64,000 nucleotides of DNA from G963668345 sp965226215 (GCA_965226215.1 CBDDCH010000002.1:4650001-4714000); one strand, 5' to 3'. Numbered from the stretch's first letter, positions 28,363 through 37,890 are shown. The notes: a model not told the origin generated them from the sequence alone. Translations and numbers: made by a program.

Positions 28363-29391
28363 TTAGACCGTGACCACGACCTTCCCGAATTGCTGCCCGG
28401 TTTCCAAGTATTCGTGAGCTGCGCGTAGTTCAGAAAGCGGGAAGGTTCGGTCGACCACGGCCTTCAATCGCCCGCTGCCGATCAGCTTCACAACCTGGTG
28501 GAGCTCCCCTAGGGTTCCCATAAACGAACCGTGCAAGCTCAGGTGGCGAAAGAACAGATGCGCCAGGCTGACTCCCACGTCCGCGCCGGTCGTGGCGCCA
28601 CAGGTGACCAGGCGGCCATGGTGGGCAAGGCTGGCTGTGGACTGCTCCCACGTGGCCGCGCCGACGTGTTCGACGACGATATCAACCCCCTTCTTGCCGG
28701 TGATGCGGCGGACTTCGTCCTTGATGCTTTGCTGGTAGTGGTCGATGACTTCGTCGGCACCGAGATCCTTTGCCTTCGCCAGTTTGGTCTCGCCCCCGGC
28801 CGTAGTGATCACTCGGCAGTGGAACATCTTTGCGATTTGCACCGCCGCACTACCCACACCGCTGCCTGCCCCGACCACGAGCACGTCCTCTCCGGGTTTG
28901 ATCTTTGCGATGGCAGTGAGCATGTGCCAGGCAGTGAGGAATACGAGAGGAACAGCGGCCGCCTCTTGAAAGCTCATGTCACCTGGAATGGGAACGGCGT
29001 TCGCTTCCGGTACAACGATGTATTCGGCATTGGTTCCGCTCGCTTGATATCCGAAGAGTCCATAGCGGCGGCAGAAGTTATCTTGTCCCGAGACGCAGAA
29101 CTCGCACTGGCGGCAGCTGAATCCCGGCGCGAGCAGCACTCGCCGACCGCTTTTGATCCTCTTGCACAGCCCGCCAACTTCTGCCACCTCTCCCGCGGCA
29201 TCGCTTCCGAGGATATGGGGCAGAGTGAGCTTCGCGCCGGGCACTCCTTCACGGACAAACAGATCGAGGCGGTTCAGAGAGCAGGCGCGGACTTTTATGA
29301 GCACCTGGTCGGAGCGCAATTGTGGTTCCTCAGCGTCTTCGTAGCGAAGAACTTCAGGACCACCGTGTTCGTGGATCCGGACAGCTTTCAT
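28363..29391 (-). CDS. Zinc-type MDR alcohol dehydrogenase
   Basis: A 342-aa medium-chain dehydrogenase/reductase. It begins MKAVRIHEHGGPEVLRYED, has LGSDAAGEVAEVGG, a structural zinc loop of four Cys (CRQCEFCVSGQDNFC) and the nucleotide fold VVGAGSGVGSAAVQ. The catalytic zinc ligands near residue 40 are replaced (ACSLNRLDL), so quinone-oxidoreductase-like activity is as likely as alcohol oxidation. I start at 29391 rather than 29427 because the protein family begins there. It is divergent from xdhC. Confidence 0.88.
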   Translation of the reverse strand: MKAVRIHEHGGPEVLRYEDAEEPQLRSDQVLIKVRACSLNRLDLFVREGVPGAKLTLPHILGSDAAGEVAEVGGLCKRIKSGRRVLLAPGFSCRQCEFCVSGQDNFCRRYGLFGYQASGTNAEYIVVPEANAVPIPGDMSFQEAAAVPLVFLTAWHMLTAIAKIKPGEDVLVVGAGSGVGSAAVQIAKMFHCRVITTAGGETKLAKAKDLGADEVIDHYQQSIKDEVRRITGKKGVDIVVEHVGAATWEQSTASLAHHGRLVTCGATTGADVGVSLAHLFFRHLSLHGSFMGTLGELHQVVKLIGSGRLKAVVDRTFPLSELRAAHEYLETGQQFGKVVVTV

Positions 29392-29524
29392 TGGCGCGAG
29401 TCTCCTTGGCGTTCGCCGGGCTTCCAACCCGTCGGGCAGCCCACGGAAAAGGTGGACAGTCTAGCGCTGACGGCAGGCCAGGGTGAAACCCATATTATAA
29501 TGATGACTGTCTGAGAAGAAACGC

Positions 29525-30442
29525 ATGAGCGGCCGACCGATGGACGTATATGAAGAGCTCGTTCACCTGCGACGCTGCGGCCAAAAGGCGGCGCTGGCAA
29601 CAATCGTAGAAGTTGAGGGATCTATCCCGAGCTTCCAAAGCGCCAAGCTATTGATCCGCGAAGACGGCTCGATGGTGGGGACGATAGGCGGCGGCTGTAC
29701 GGAAGCGGAGGTTTGGAACGCCGCGCGCGAGGTCATCGAGACCGAGAAGCCCAGGTACTTGCGATTTAACCTCGGACAGGACGCCGCTTACGACAACGGG
29801 CTGATTTGCGGTGGCCAGCTCAATGTGTACGTGGAGCCGATCTTGCCCATCCCGAGCGCTTTTATCTTTGGAGCCGGACATATTTCCAAGAGTCTTTCGA
29901 AAATCGCAACGCAAGCCGGTTTCCGGACCATCATCGTCGACAACCGAGACACCTACGCGAACCGGGAGCGTTTCCCCGAGGCAGCAGAGATCTACGCCGA
30001 GGAATACGAAGAGGTCTTTCCGAAGCTGCCGGTGAATGAATCGAGCTACTTCATCATTGTGACCCGGGGTCATCGCGATGACATGCGGGTACTGCGCTGG
30101 GCGGTTTTCTCGCCAGCCCGCTACATCGGGATGATCGGCAGCAAGCGCAAGACGATCGAGGTCGTCAAGCAATTGCAGCGCGAGGGGATCGCCTTGGATC
30201 GATTGGAGCGAGTCCATGCGCCGATGGGATTCGACATCGGCGCTGTCACTCCGGAAGAGATCGCCGTGGCGGTCGTGGCTGAGATGATCAACCGGCGTCG
30301 CAACCCCACGGCGGGTTGGAACTCGCTGTCGAAATCCGTATTCGCAAAAGGGACGCCGAAGGCTGCCCGCGTCGATCCCTCAGAGATTGTCAGCGAGGCC
30401 GAACTTCACGAAGACGTCGCAAGCCCCACCCCGACTTCGTGA
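29525..30442 (+). CDS. xdhC: XdhC/CoxI-family molybdenum enzyme maturation factor
   Basis: A 305-aa protein that loads sulfurated molybdenum cofactor into xanthine dehydrogenase-type enzymes. It has the N-terminal XdhC domain with GTIGGGCTEAEVW and a C-terminal Rossmann domain (FIFGAGHISKSLSKIA). It ends in a GTGA overlap with the MocA-like gene, implying joint translation. The likely client is the molybdenum hydroxylase encoded at 12726-16508. Confidence 0.9.
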   Translation: MSGRPMDVYEELVHLRRCGQKAALATIVEVEGSIPSFQSAKLLIREDGSMVGTIGGGCTEAEVWNAAREVIETEKPRYLRFNLGQDAAYDNGLICGGQLNVYVEPILPIPSAFIFGAGHISKSLSKIATQAGFRTIIVDNRDTYANRERFPEAAEIYAEEYEEVFPKLPVNESSYFIIVTRGHRDDMRVLRWAVFSPARYIGMIGSKRKTIEVVKQLQREGIALDRLERVHAPMGFDIGAVTPEEIAVAVVAEMINRRRNPTAGWNSLSKSVFAKGTPKAARVDPSEIVSEAELHEDVASPTPTS

Positions 30443-31023
30443 AACCTGGGGGCCTCATTTTGGCGGCGGGCCAGTCCAGCCGCATGGGCCGCGACAAGGC
30501 GCTGCTCGAATATCACGGCTCGACGTTCCTCAATCACTTGATATCGCTCTTCTCCCCCCGTGTTGACCCCCTGATCGTCGTGCTCGGTCACCACGCGGAT
30601 GCGATTCGTCCGACGATTCAACAGCGGCCGATCGCGAAGGTCGTTATCAACCGGGACTACGAAAAGGGAATGCTGACGTCCTTGCAGGCAGGCATCCGCG
30701 AACTACCGTCTGACGTCGGCTCTGCGATGTTTACACTCGTCGATCATCCGGCCGTTGAGGAATCGACCGTGGACCGGCTGATCGAGCGGTTCCAGACCGG
30801 CCGGCAGGCGCTGGCGATTCCTTGTTATCGGGAGCAGCGGGGGCATCCCGTCATTGCCGCGCGCCCTATCTTGGAAGAGATCCTACGGCTTCCCGAGGAT
30901 TCCTCAGCCAAGACCGTCATCCGCGGCCACCGCCTGGAGACGACGTTTGTCGAAGTTGACGACCCCGGGGTTGTTCTAGACATCGACCGGCCGTCGGACT
31001 ACCGCGCGGTGGCACCTTCGTGA
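30439..31023 (+). CDS. MocA-like molybdenum cofactor nucleotidyltransferase
   Basis: A 194-aa member of the MobA/MocA family that transfers CMP or GMP to molybdopterin. The nucleotide-binding motif LILAAGQSSRMGRDKALL begins at residue 5, and DHPAVEES and PVIAARPILEEI follow. I chose the GTG at 30439 because it overlaps the xdhC stop as GTGA; the frame extends upstream to 30316 without family similarity. The preceding xdhC suggests CTP as substrate, giving the cytosine form used by PaoABC-type enzymes. Confidence 0.85.
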   Translation: MKPGGLILAAGQSSRMGRDKALLEYHGSTFLNHLISLFSPRVDPLIVVLGHHADAIRPTIQQRPIAKVVINRDYEKGMLTSLQAGIRELPSDVGSAMFTLVDHPAVEESTVDRLIERFQTGRQALAIPCYREQRGHPVIAARPILEEILRLPEDSSAKTVIRGHRLETTFVEVDDPGVVLDIDRPSDYRAVAPS

Positions 31024-31166
31024 CGCCGAAGAGCGGGAAAGGTACGGCCTACCCCTGTTTGCACATCTCTTGTCGTCGCCCCACCAGCGCCGGAGGATGC
31101 AAAGAACGATTCAGGGAGCCAAAGACATTGGCTTGTCCGATCGGAGCGACGCACCAGGTTGCGAAG

Positions 31167-32207
31167 TTACTCTTTGCACTGAACTCTTGTCGGCCGCGGA
31201 CAACAGTCAGCGGGACAGAAGTCGTGCCACGAGCCGAGGTTCCCCAACGCACGGCGGGCGGCATTCGGCTCCATTCGTTCCGAAATGAGCTCTCGGATCA
31301 TGCTGATGAATTTCGAATGAACTCCCACGGTCGCCGCGCGGACCATGACCAGCCCCAATTCCTCGCACAGTGCCCGCGCTTCCGTGTCCAGGTCGTAGAG
31401 CACCTCCATGTGGTCGGAGATAAATCCGATCGGCACGACGATCACTTCGCATGGGCCTTCCGAGGCATGCAGTTGACGCAGATAGTCGTTGATGTCGGGC
31501 TCGAGCCAAGGCTGGGAAGGAGGCCCGCTGCGGCTTTGATACACCAGGGTCCAGTCGCTACGTTCCAGGCTCTCTGAAACCAGACGGCAGGCTTCCTGCA
31601 ACTGTTCCACGTACGGGCTGCCGGCTGCCATGGCAGTGGGGATGCTGTGCGCCGTGTAGACCAGATGCGCGGCAGCAGGAGATCGGGGTCGTAACTGGTG
31701 GAGCGCCTCCTTGACCCGTTCGGCCGTCGCTTCGATGAAGCCGGGATGATTGTAGAAGAGCCGAAGCTTGTCCACGGTGGGAGCTGAGGCGCCCACTTGT
31801 TGTTGCGCCCGGGCGATGTCGTCGAGGTACTGCCGGCAGCCGGAATAAGACCCGTAGGCCGACGTTACAAAGGCTAGCGCTCGGCGAACGCCGTCAGTGG
31901 CCATTTCACGTAGCGTGTCCGCCAGAAGAGGATGCCAGTTGCGGTTGCCCCAGTAGACTGGGATGGCGGGGCCGTTGCGGGCCAGCTCTTGTTCGAGGGC
32001 GGCGATCAGCGCGCGGTTTTGGTCATTGATAGGGCTCTTCCCGCCGAGGTGATAGTAGTGCTCGGCGACCTCCGTCATGCGCTCCCGGGGAACGTTCCTG
32101 CCGCGCAGCACGTTTTCGAGGAACGGGATGACATCTTCCCGCTTGTCGGGTCCACCGAAAGAAACAACGACGATCGCGTCGTAGCTCGGCGCACTGTGGT
32201 CGTTCAT
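31167..32207 (-). CDS. hemH: Ferrochelatase
   Basis: A 346-aa protein inserting Fe(II) into a porphyrin. Catalytic His in TAHSIPT (H187) and Glu in SDHMEVLYDLD (E268) are both present, and GGPDKREDVIPFLENVL at the start is typical. The SDHMEVLYD form is close to that of coproporphyrin ferrochelatases. A Cys group lies at the C-terminus (C331, C335, C336, C344) and might bind an iron-sulfur cluster, as in some bacterial ferrochelatases, though spacing does not match a pattern I know. Monocistronic. Confidence 0.93.
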   Translation of the reverse strand: MNDHSAPSYDAIVVVSFGGPDKREDVIPFLENVLRGRNVPRERMTEVAEHYYHLGGKSPINDQNRALIAALEQELARNGPAIPVYWGNRNWHPLLADTLREMATDGVRRALAFVTSAYGSYSGCRQYLDDIARAQQQVGASAPTVDKLRLFYNHPGFIEATAERVKEALHQLRPRSPAAAHLVYTAHSIPTAMAAGSPYVEQLQEACRLVSESLERSDWTLVYQSRSGPPSQPWLEPDINDYLRQLHASEGPCEVIVVPIGFISDHMEVLYDLDTEARALCEELGLVMVRAATVGVHSKFISMIRELISERMEPNAARRALGNLGSWHDFCPADCCPRPTRVQCKE

Positions 32208-32456
32208 CGTGGGAGTTACTCTCGTGGAACAGCCTACTGAAAGCTTGCCAGGGTTTGCACGCCGCCGGGCTGTTCACTACGACAGCGGCCCGTCGAGATT
32301 CCAGGCTGCCCTCACCGAGTGCCGGCAAACTGATTCCGAGCCGGAGCAGATAATCGGTCCGGGGAGCGGGGGGTCCTGTTCCACAACCCCTCTTGTTCGC
32401 CCGCTGCCCAGGCGGCTAAGTTATTAGAAACACTATGCTTAGTTCTTCACCTCCCG

Positions 32457-32483
32457 AGATTTGGGTTCGTTTGGTCATCGTTG
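32457..32483 (+). repeat. T/G-rich motif copy 1
   Basis: TTTGGGTTCGTTTGGTCATC, the most diverged copy of the TTTGGTTTGTTTGGTTA consensus. Confidence 0.5.
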
Positions 32484-32627
32484 TTCCCGTTAGGCCGGGA
32501 ACCGTAAGCCGTGAACCGTGAAAACAAGCAATCTGCAGCGCTTTAGGAAGGCCGGCCTTTGCTGAGCCGGCGGCACCCAGGAGCACGATGGTATTTCCGT
32601 AAGCCGTTGATTACAAGTTGGTTGCAC

Positions 32628-32655
32628 AAAATTTGGTTTGTTTCGTTTTTTTCTC
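32628..32655 (+). repeat. T/G-rich motif copy 2
   Basis: AAAATTTGGTTTGTTTCGTT followed by a T-run. It keeps the TTTGGTTTGTTT core of the consensus. Confidence 0.55.
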
Positions 32656-33096
32656 TAGCGCTTTGGTTGCATAAATTCAGGATAGGTTATAGGCGGACAA
32701 TCTCTGGACCGCTCCCTCACGGTCGCGGCTCGGAAGACTCTGCGAACAAACCACTTCCGGGCCAGACGGACGATCGTATGGTCCTTCGGGAAAGGGCTTT
32801 TCAAATAACGCGAACTTTTGCAACCAAGCACTAGCGGGTCGAGCACGATGTCAGTGTCTTGGGTTTTCCTCCCTCCCTCTTGAGAATAGCGAGCTCGTCA
32901 AGTGTTTTCGTTGGGCGATGAGCGATTTTCTTTGAGTCGGGCCGGGAGCCAGATTGTCCCCCTGCGCGATTTGCCCACGCAACCGGTCAGAAAAAGCCGC
33001 GGATCTGGCGGGCGACGAACCGATTGCGCGAAAGGAAAGCATGAGCCCGCCCGCCTAGATCCACGCTACAAGTTGCTGGATCGAAGTGAGTTGTCG

Positions 33097-33124
33097 ATAA
33101 TTGGGTTTGTTTGGTTATCTTTAA
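33097..33124 (+). repeat. T/G-rich motif copy 3
   Basis: AATTGGGTTTGTTTGGTTAT, followed by CTTTAAAG. This is closest to the consensus on the plus strand. Confidence 0.55.
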
Positions 33125-33470
33125 AGTATCAACTTTCCGGCCCCGCGAGCCAAATGACTCAGCGCCGCTTACGGACGGGCAGGAATGCCCGTCCTAGCGA
33201 GTTTTGTAGCGACCTGGATCTTATAGCCTCCTTGGTTTCGGCCTGTACCGGCAGAAGTACCGGTCCTCCCAGGGTCTGCCGTGCTCATTTTAGCGCGTGT
33301 GTCCATGAGCGCCCCCAATGAAAGACCACAAGTTGCTGAAAAGAGAGGACATTGTCATTTGTGACGACTCCGCGGGGAACGGGCGGATCGTTGCTGATGC
33401 TTGCAGCCGAGAACAGCCTACATCGCAACGAGGCCGAGGCAATCGTGGGTCGAGGCGGTGGACCAGAGTC

Positions 33471-33507
33471 AAAAAAAACGCCCGCCGGAGGGGGACAGCG
33501 GGCGTTT
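33471..33507 (-). terminator. Rho-independent terminator
   Basis: On the minus strand a 10-base stem AAACGCCCGC/GCGGGCGTTT with a GC-rich loop is followed by a run of eight T. It lies 38 bases past the stop of the frameshifted secreted gene (33545-34460) and is correctly oriented to end its transcript. Confidence 0.85.
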
Positions 33508-33544
33508 ACGTTGGCGTTATTACTCGGAGTGGTGATAAACCGAC

Positions 33545-34460
33545 CTACGGGAGCGAGGCCCTCATAGGAAGACGTGTAGAGTTGTCTATTACAGCCGTGA
33601 CCGTTCCGTGTAGCGCCAAGACCGTGAATTTGCCGCCGTCGGGCTTCCTGAAAGTGTATTTTTCGTTGTAGCCGTTGCCGCTGATTCCTTTCAGGACCAT
33701 AGTCGGTTTCCCCAGACGGGCGATGAGGTCCGCGACCTTGTCGCCGACCACGATTACGATAGATCCTTCTTTGCCCGCAAGCTCTTCTCCCGTACCGCTT
33801 TCCGCGGGGTCCGTCGAGCCCACGATCGGGCTGAGGACGCCGCGGTTACTCGCGGGCGTTGTCGGGGCCTTGTTCCGCAGTTGCCGGGCTGCTGGATGAT
33901 TCGGTGGCCACTTGAGCGTCCCTAGCGGCAAGATCATCCTCCGCCGGGTTCGGGCTCGCTGACTCGACCTCGGATAACTCGGGGGTGATCGTCGCAGGTG
34001 CAGCGCTTGGGCTAGGACCAGGGGCTGGAGTCGGTGCGGGACTGTATGATTCAGCCGCCTCGCTCGACGCAACCGCGCGCGCTTCCGTGGAGAGTTGAGA
34101 GGAGCGCGCAACTCTCGGGGAAGGACTCAGGACTGCTATCGTCGCTCCCCCCTTGAGCTTCAACTTCCCGTCGGCGCCGACTGCGGCTTGCCCGTTACCC
34201 TTGGGAACCTTGTCATTGTCAAACTGGGGCCCGGCCTTTTTGCCAGTCTGAGAAGTTCCTGTTCCGGCCTGGCCGGCTTGCTCGACGGGGCGCTTCATGT
34301 TGCTTAACACCCCCCCCCCCCAACCGGCACCGGCCCCGACCCCGACGGCACCCGCACGGCCAACGTTGATAGCGTATCCAACAATGGCTTGCCCGTAGGC
34401 GGCGGTCGGCAGCGCCAGCCCGACGCAAGCCGTCAAGGCGAATAAGGCGGATTTCTTCAT
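33545..34460 (-). pseudogene. Frameshifted secreted protein with a G12 tract
   Basis: The first frame (34460-33846) starts MKKSALFALTACVGLALPTA (signal sequence), then a glycine-rich part and a long Pro/Ala/Ser-rich linker, and stops at TAA. A second frame (+1) continues directly into a convincing domain, GDKVADLIARLGKPTMVLKG and YNEKYTFRKPDGGKFTVLAL, ending at 33545. It resembles SmpA/OmlA-type small periplasmic domains. One extra base near 33850 would explain the split. The 12-G tract (34310-34321, in the first frame) is a slippage-prone site. A sequencing error is possible for either feature. Confidence 0.65.
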
Positions 34461-34783
34461 GGTTGTTTCCTCGCTCCGTAACGAGATTACCAGAAATCTG
34501 GGCTTTAGGGCATTGGGAAATTCACTTACGCTGGACTGACCCATTGGTCCTAAGACTGCTCAGGCGGGAAGTCCGGTGCGCGAAGGCAGCTTGGCTCCCA
34601 CTGGGATGGCGGGGTGGCACTCTGAGCGCCGGGTCCAAACGTGCACAGGTTTCTACGGGCACGCGGTGTCGCCCCGGCTTTCCACTGACCACAGGGGTCG
34701 ATAGGAAAAGTGATGCAACGGGACCACAAAAAAGCCACGCCCCGAGGACTTCCCGTCCGGCATGCAACAGCGGTGTATGATCT

Positions 34784-35578
34784 TCACGGCACAGCGGGCA
34801 GATCTGACGCGATCGCGCTTTCGTTCGCCTCATTGCCGCCGAGGCAATTCGCATGCCCAAAACCGCCGGCACTCTCGGCGTTTCCGCCAGCGTCATCCGC
34901 CAGGTCAAAAACGATGTTGTCGGGGCGCATGGGGTCGCCACTAACGCCAGCGGGAACATAGTCTAGTCCTAGATTGTTTCGCGTCCGCCAAGCAATATTG
35001 TGGTCAGCGCAGGAGCTGTCTCCACTGACACCAATGGCGCCCACAAGCTTGCCCGAGGAGTCATAAAGACCCAACCCCCCGCCGAAGACATTTACGCCTC
35101 CGACTTTGTTCCCTCTCATGCCATCGTTCGACTTGCCATTGTTGTTTGAGTCGCCTCCGTAGGCGACGCTTGTATCAACCGGGTTGCTGTGCTGCAGGCC
35201 AAACAAGCTCCCGCCAGGCTGCACCGCTGAGAAGAGATTCGCCGTTGAGAGCGCCAAACCCGGCAAGCTGAACGCATTGGCGGTGTTGGCTTTTTGTGCC
35301 GAGATCACGCGGCTTCCCGGCCATTGGTCACCGCGGTCGGAGCCGGTGAACGCGACGCCACATACGATACCGTCCCGGTCAACAACCGTGCCCCACATAT
35401 CTAGGTTAAAACCACCGTTGTCTTCGGCCCGGGCTGCTTTAAGCGCTTCCCTTAGTTCTGAATGGGATGGCAAGCCCGCACAGTCCACCGCTGTTTCAGC
35501 TGTTCCACAACTTTGCGCCGTCACATATATCGCTACCGCGAGCACAGAAACAAGTAGTTGGTGTAGCTTCCGCTTCAT
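34784..35578 (-). CDS. Exported GlcG/HbpS-family protein
   Basis: A 264-aa product starting at MKRKLHQLLVSVLAVAIYVT (signal sequence, GGGAGGG ribosome binding site). The frame extends 76 codons upstream without support. The mature part has the HbpS/GlcG layout: REALKAARAEDNGGF, MWGTVVDRDGIVCGVAFTG, then VFGGGLGLYDSSGKLVGAIG. HbpS binds haem in some bacteria; that function is not shown here. An acidic/glycine-rich insert (SNNNGKSNDG) lies mid-protein. Several Cys are present, consistent with export. Confidence 0.82.
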   Translation of the reverse strand: MKRKLHQLLVSVLAVAIYVTAQSCGTAETAVDCAGLPSHSELREALKAARAEDNGGFNLDMWGTVVDRDGIVCGVAFTGSDRGDQWPGSRVISAQKANTANAFSLPGLALSTANLFSAVQPGGSLFGLQHSNPVDTSVAYGGDSNNNGKSNDGMRGNKVGGVNVFGGGLGLYDSSGKLVGAIGVSGDSSCADHNIAWRTRNNLGLDYVPAGVSGDPMRPDNIVFDLADDAGGNAESAGGFGHANCLGGNEANESAIASDLPAVP

Positions 35579-35811
35579 CGTTCCCTCCCTTTCTTGGGTT
35601 AGCCGGAATTTCCGCTTCGGGCATCCGGCTTGCACAGCGTACACCATCCCGCTCCCGAAAACAATGACGCTATTGCCGCCCAGGGGAAGGTGCCGGCCGG
35701 ACAGCAGCCCGTTCTGTACTTTACTGGCTGACGCTCGATCTCCGGCAGCGACAGCTCCCACTGGCAGGGAGTGAATTTGGCCGAAAACAAGTCCTCCTCG
35801 AGACACAGCCC

Positions 35812-36060
35812 GAATCGTCGATGTCGCTGAGCTTGAGTCGGATCAGCTCCGCGCGGCGCACCCCGCTGGCGTACAGCGTCATGAACAGCAGGCGATGGAA
35901 CGAGCTGCCGGCGGCATCGATCCGTCGAGCAACATCCTCTTTGGCTGAGGATGCTCGGCAGTCGAGAGGCCTTCTTGGGGTAGGGCGTTCAGATCGGGTT
36001 CCACGCTCGTCCGAGCGTTTTAATGAAGAAGAACCGCAAGGCGCCCCGCCGTTGGATGAC
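35812..36060 (-). pseudogene. Tyrosine recombinase remnant
   Basis: VIQRRGALRFFFIKTLGRAW in one frame is followed, after a frameshift, by EDVARRIDAAGSSFHRLLFM and TLYASGVRRAELIRLKLSDI in another. This matches the end of the core-binding domain and the start of the catalytic domain of phage-type integrases, including the first catalytic Arg in GVRRAE. The rest of the catalytic domain is missing. It indicates a former mobile element here. Confidence 0.75.
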
Positions 36061-36219
36061 ACTGTTGGATACTGCGACAATCGAGTTCCCTAAAGTTCGA
36101 TATGGGAGAATAAAGCCAAGCGACATCCCGTTCCACCGGGGCTTGGCTGTCAAGGCTAGCAAGGCCGGACTCTTACCGTAGCCGCCGTGGGCGAACCGAG
36201 CCGGCCTTAGGCCGCCGCC

Positions 36220-37533
36220 ATGCCAGCAGAACACGCAGACAGAAAATACGTTGCCGTATTAGCGGTGGCTGCGGGTCTTATCCTGGTTCTTGGCGTTTGG
36301 GCTCGGCCCGAAAAACGCAAGGAAGAGCCTACTCAACCGGCTGTGAGCCAGGCCGAGATCGTTCGTCTCCAGCGGCTGGCGCACCGGCGCTCTCTGCAGG
36401 ATATGGCCGCCTACTTTTCGGAAGTGGCCGCCCTTGTAGCCCCCCACTTGGTCCGCTTGGCCGGTGTTAACACCACCGGGATTTGCTGGGGGGACCAAGG
36501 CACGGTTCTCGTGCCATCCCCGAAGGGAGAGTTTCCTGAGGAGGTCGATGTCCTGACGCTTGACGAGCAGAAAGTCGAGGTGCGCGGCAAGCTCCACTCG
36601 CCCGTTGCTCCGATCGCAGCTCTTGAAGCTGTGCCCAATATCGCTTTGCGGCCCGTGGAAACGATCTCACCCGACCTGCTTTTTTCAGGTGAATGGCTGG
36701 TTGCGGTCGCCCGCCGCCACGAGGGTTACACCTTTGCTCCGGGCACGTACGGTGGGTCGTCCCCAGCGTCTTGCGGCGAGTTCGAGTTCCGAGAAGTTAT
36801 CACCAACCTCAACCTTGAAGAATCGATGCTGGGGGGTGGATTGTTCGATCTGGATCGCAACCTGGTCGGCATCATCATTCGTTGCGGTGACCGCATCACG
36901 GCCATGGCGGCCGACGACGTTGGCCTGGCCTTGGATTTTCTGCGATCCGCACCCAGCCAGCTGGTGACACGGTATGGCTTCCGCATCGACACCCAGACGG
37001 AAGGTGACGAGACGGGCTCCACCGAAGACGCAGGTCAGACCCTGGCCGTGACCGAAGTATGGAGCGGCAGTGCCGCTGACCGGGCCGGATTGCTGCCCTT
37101 CGACGTCATTCAGGAATTGGACGGTGAACCGGTTCGGAGCGAGGATGATCTTGCTTCCCTTCTGGACCCGGAAACTAACGGAGCGCGTGAACTAAGGATT
37201 CGACGGGGTTCGCGAACGAGGACCTTGCAACTGGAGGCGAACGGCAAGCCCAACGACCGCGCTGTGGAGGATTCCAGATCCGCCGGCTTGGTCCTTTCAA
37301 CTCCGCCGACAGGATTCGTGATCGATTCAGTTACACCCGGTAGTCGCGCGGAGCGCGCGGGGATCCAACCCGGGGACCGGCTTTTGGAGGTCAACGGCAG
37401 GCGGGTCCGGAGTGGAAGAGAGCTGAACCGTATCGTGGCTGCTTCCGGCGGAAAGCCGCTGCCTGTGATTGTGGAAAGGGGCGAGCGAAAACGAAGCTTC
37501 TTGCTGCCCACTCCGTTGCCGGGCGGCGAGTAG
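36220..37533 (+). CDS. PDZ-domain HtrA-like protein, protease site lost
   Basis: A 437-aa membrane-anchored protein: one N-terminal helix (about residues 9-27), a trypsin-like fold (about 60-250) and two PDZ domains (about 265-345 and 350-430, each with an AGLLPFDVIQ- or AGIQPGDRLLEVNG-type loop). In HtrA proteases the active Ser sits in GNSGGPL; here the equivalent segment is MLGGGLFDLDRNLVGI (from M203), with Gly in place of Ser. It is therefore probably a non-proteolytic scaffold or sensor. No good ribosome binding site is visible before the ATG. Confidence 0.8.
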   Translation: MPAEHADRKYVAVLAVAAGLILVLGVWARPEKRKEEPTQPAVSQAEIVRLQRLAHRRSLQDMAAYFSEVAALVAPHLVRLAGVNTTGICWGDQGTVLVPSPKGEFPEEVDVLTLDEQKVEVRGKLHSPVAPIAALEAVPNIALRPVETISPDLLFSGEWLVAVARRHEGYTFAPGTYGGSSPASCGEFEFREVITNLNLEESMLGGGLFDLDRNLVGIIIRCGDRITAMAADDVGLALDFLRSAPSQLVTRYGFRIDTQTEGDETGSTEDAGQTLAVTEVWSGSAADRAGLLPFDVIQELDGEPVRSEDDLASLLDPETNGARELRIRRGSRTRTLQLEANGKPNDRAVEDSRSAGLVLSTPPTGFVIDSVTPGSRAERAGIQPGDRLLEVNGRRVRSGRELNRIVAASGGKPLPVIVERGERKRSFLLPTPLPGGE

Positions 37534-37723
37534 CATCGGAGGTTGCCGGGCAGCTACGGTTGTCGAGGCTGCGAAGGGTTCCATTTCGCTGCCACCTAGC
37601 GAACGTTATTTGAGGAGACCGGGACAGGTCGCGTGGTTGCGTCGCGAAACGATTCAACCTCCTGGAAACGGTAAACTAGTTACTTCACATCCCGGTGGGT
37701 GCTTGCGTGTGGGCAGCTCGGAG

Positions 37724-37890
37724 ACAGGTGTCGGTAAGAGTACCGACATGGCAGGTCTGGGGACCCGCGCCACGAAGGCGGTGCATTCCGCTCGGAACTG
37801 CTACGTTGGGCTTCGGTGTCTGATGTTGTGGCGCAGACGCCTACGTCTGCCGCGTCGACACTCTTGTCGACGCCGGGGCGCAATTCATTG
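37724..37890 (+). repeat. Dispersed palindromic repeat, copy 1
   Basis: About 167 bases made of several small palindromes (ACAGGTGTCGGTAAGAGTAC-type, GGCGCAGACGCCTACGTCTG-type and GCGCAATTCATTGCGC). A near-identical copy lies in the opposite orientation at 56449-56619. It sits between the PDZ gene and ileS, in untranslated sequence. Confidence 0.8.

Larger units (their letters stand above)
32208..33470. other. Gene-free region with T/G-rich motif copies
   Basis: About 1.26 kb without a credible gene on either strand. It holds three same-orientation copies of a T/G-rich motif (32457-32483, 32628-32655, 33097-33124). It also has small hairpins of the GGCAGGAATGCC type (33173-33200) and CCGGCAGAAGTACCGG (about 33250). 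The word ACAAGTTG recurs near the motifs. Confidence 0.55.

Noticed and set aside
32457..33124. Three motif copies as a possible CRISPR array
   Set aside because: Spacing is irregular (about 150-450 bases), the copies are diverged and no cas gene is present.
33840..33860. Programmed +1 frameshift in the secreted gene
   Set aside because: No slippery codon pair or stimulatory element like that of prfB is visible; an indel is simpler.
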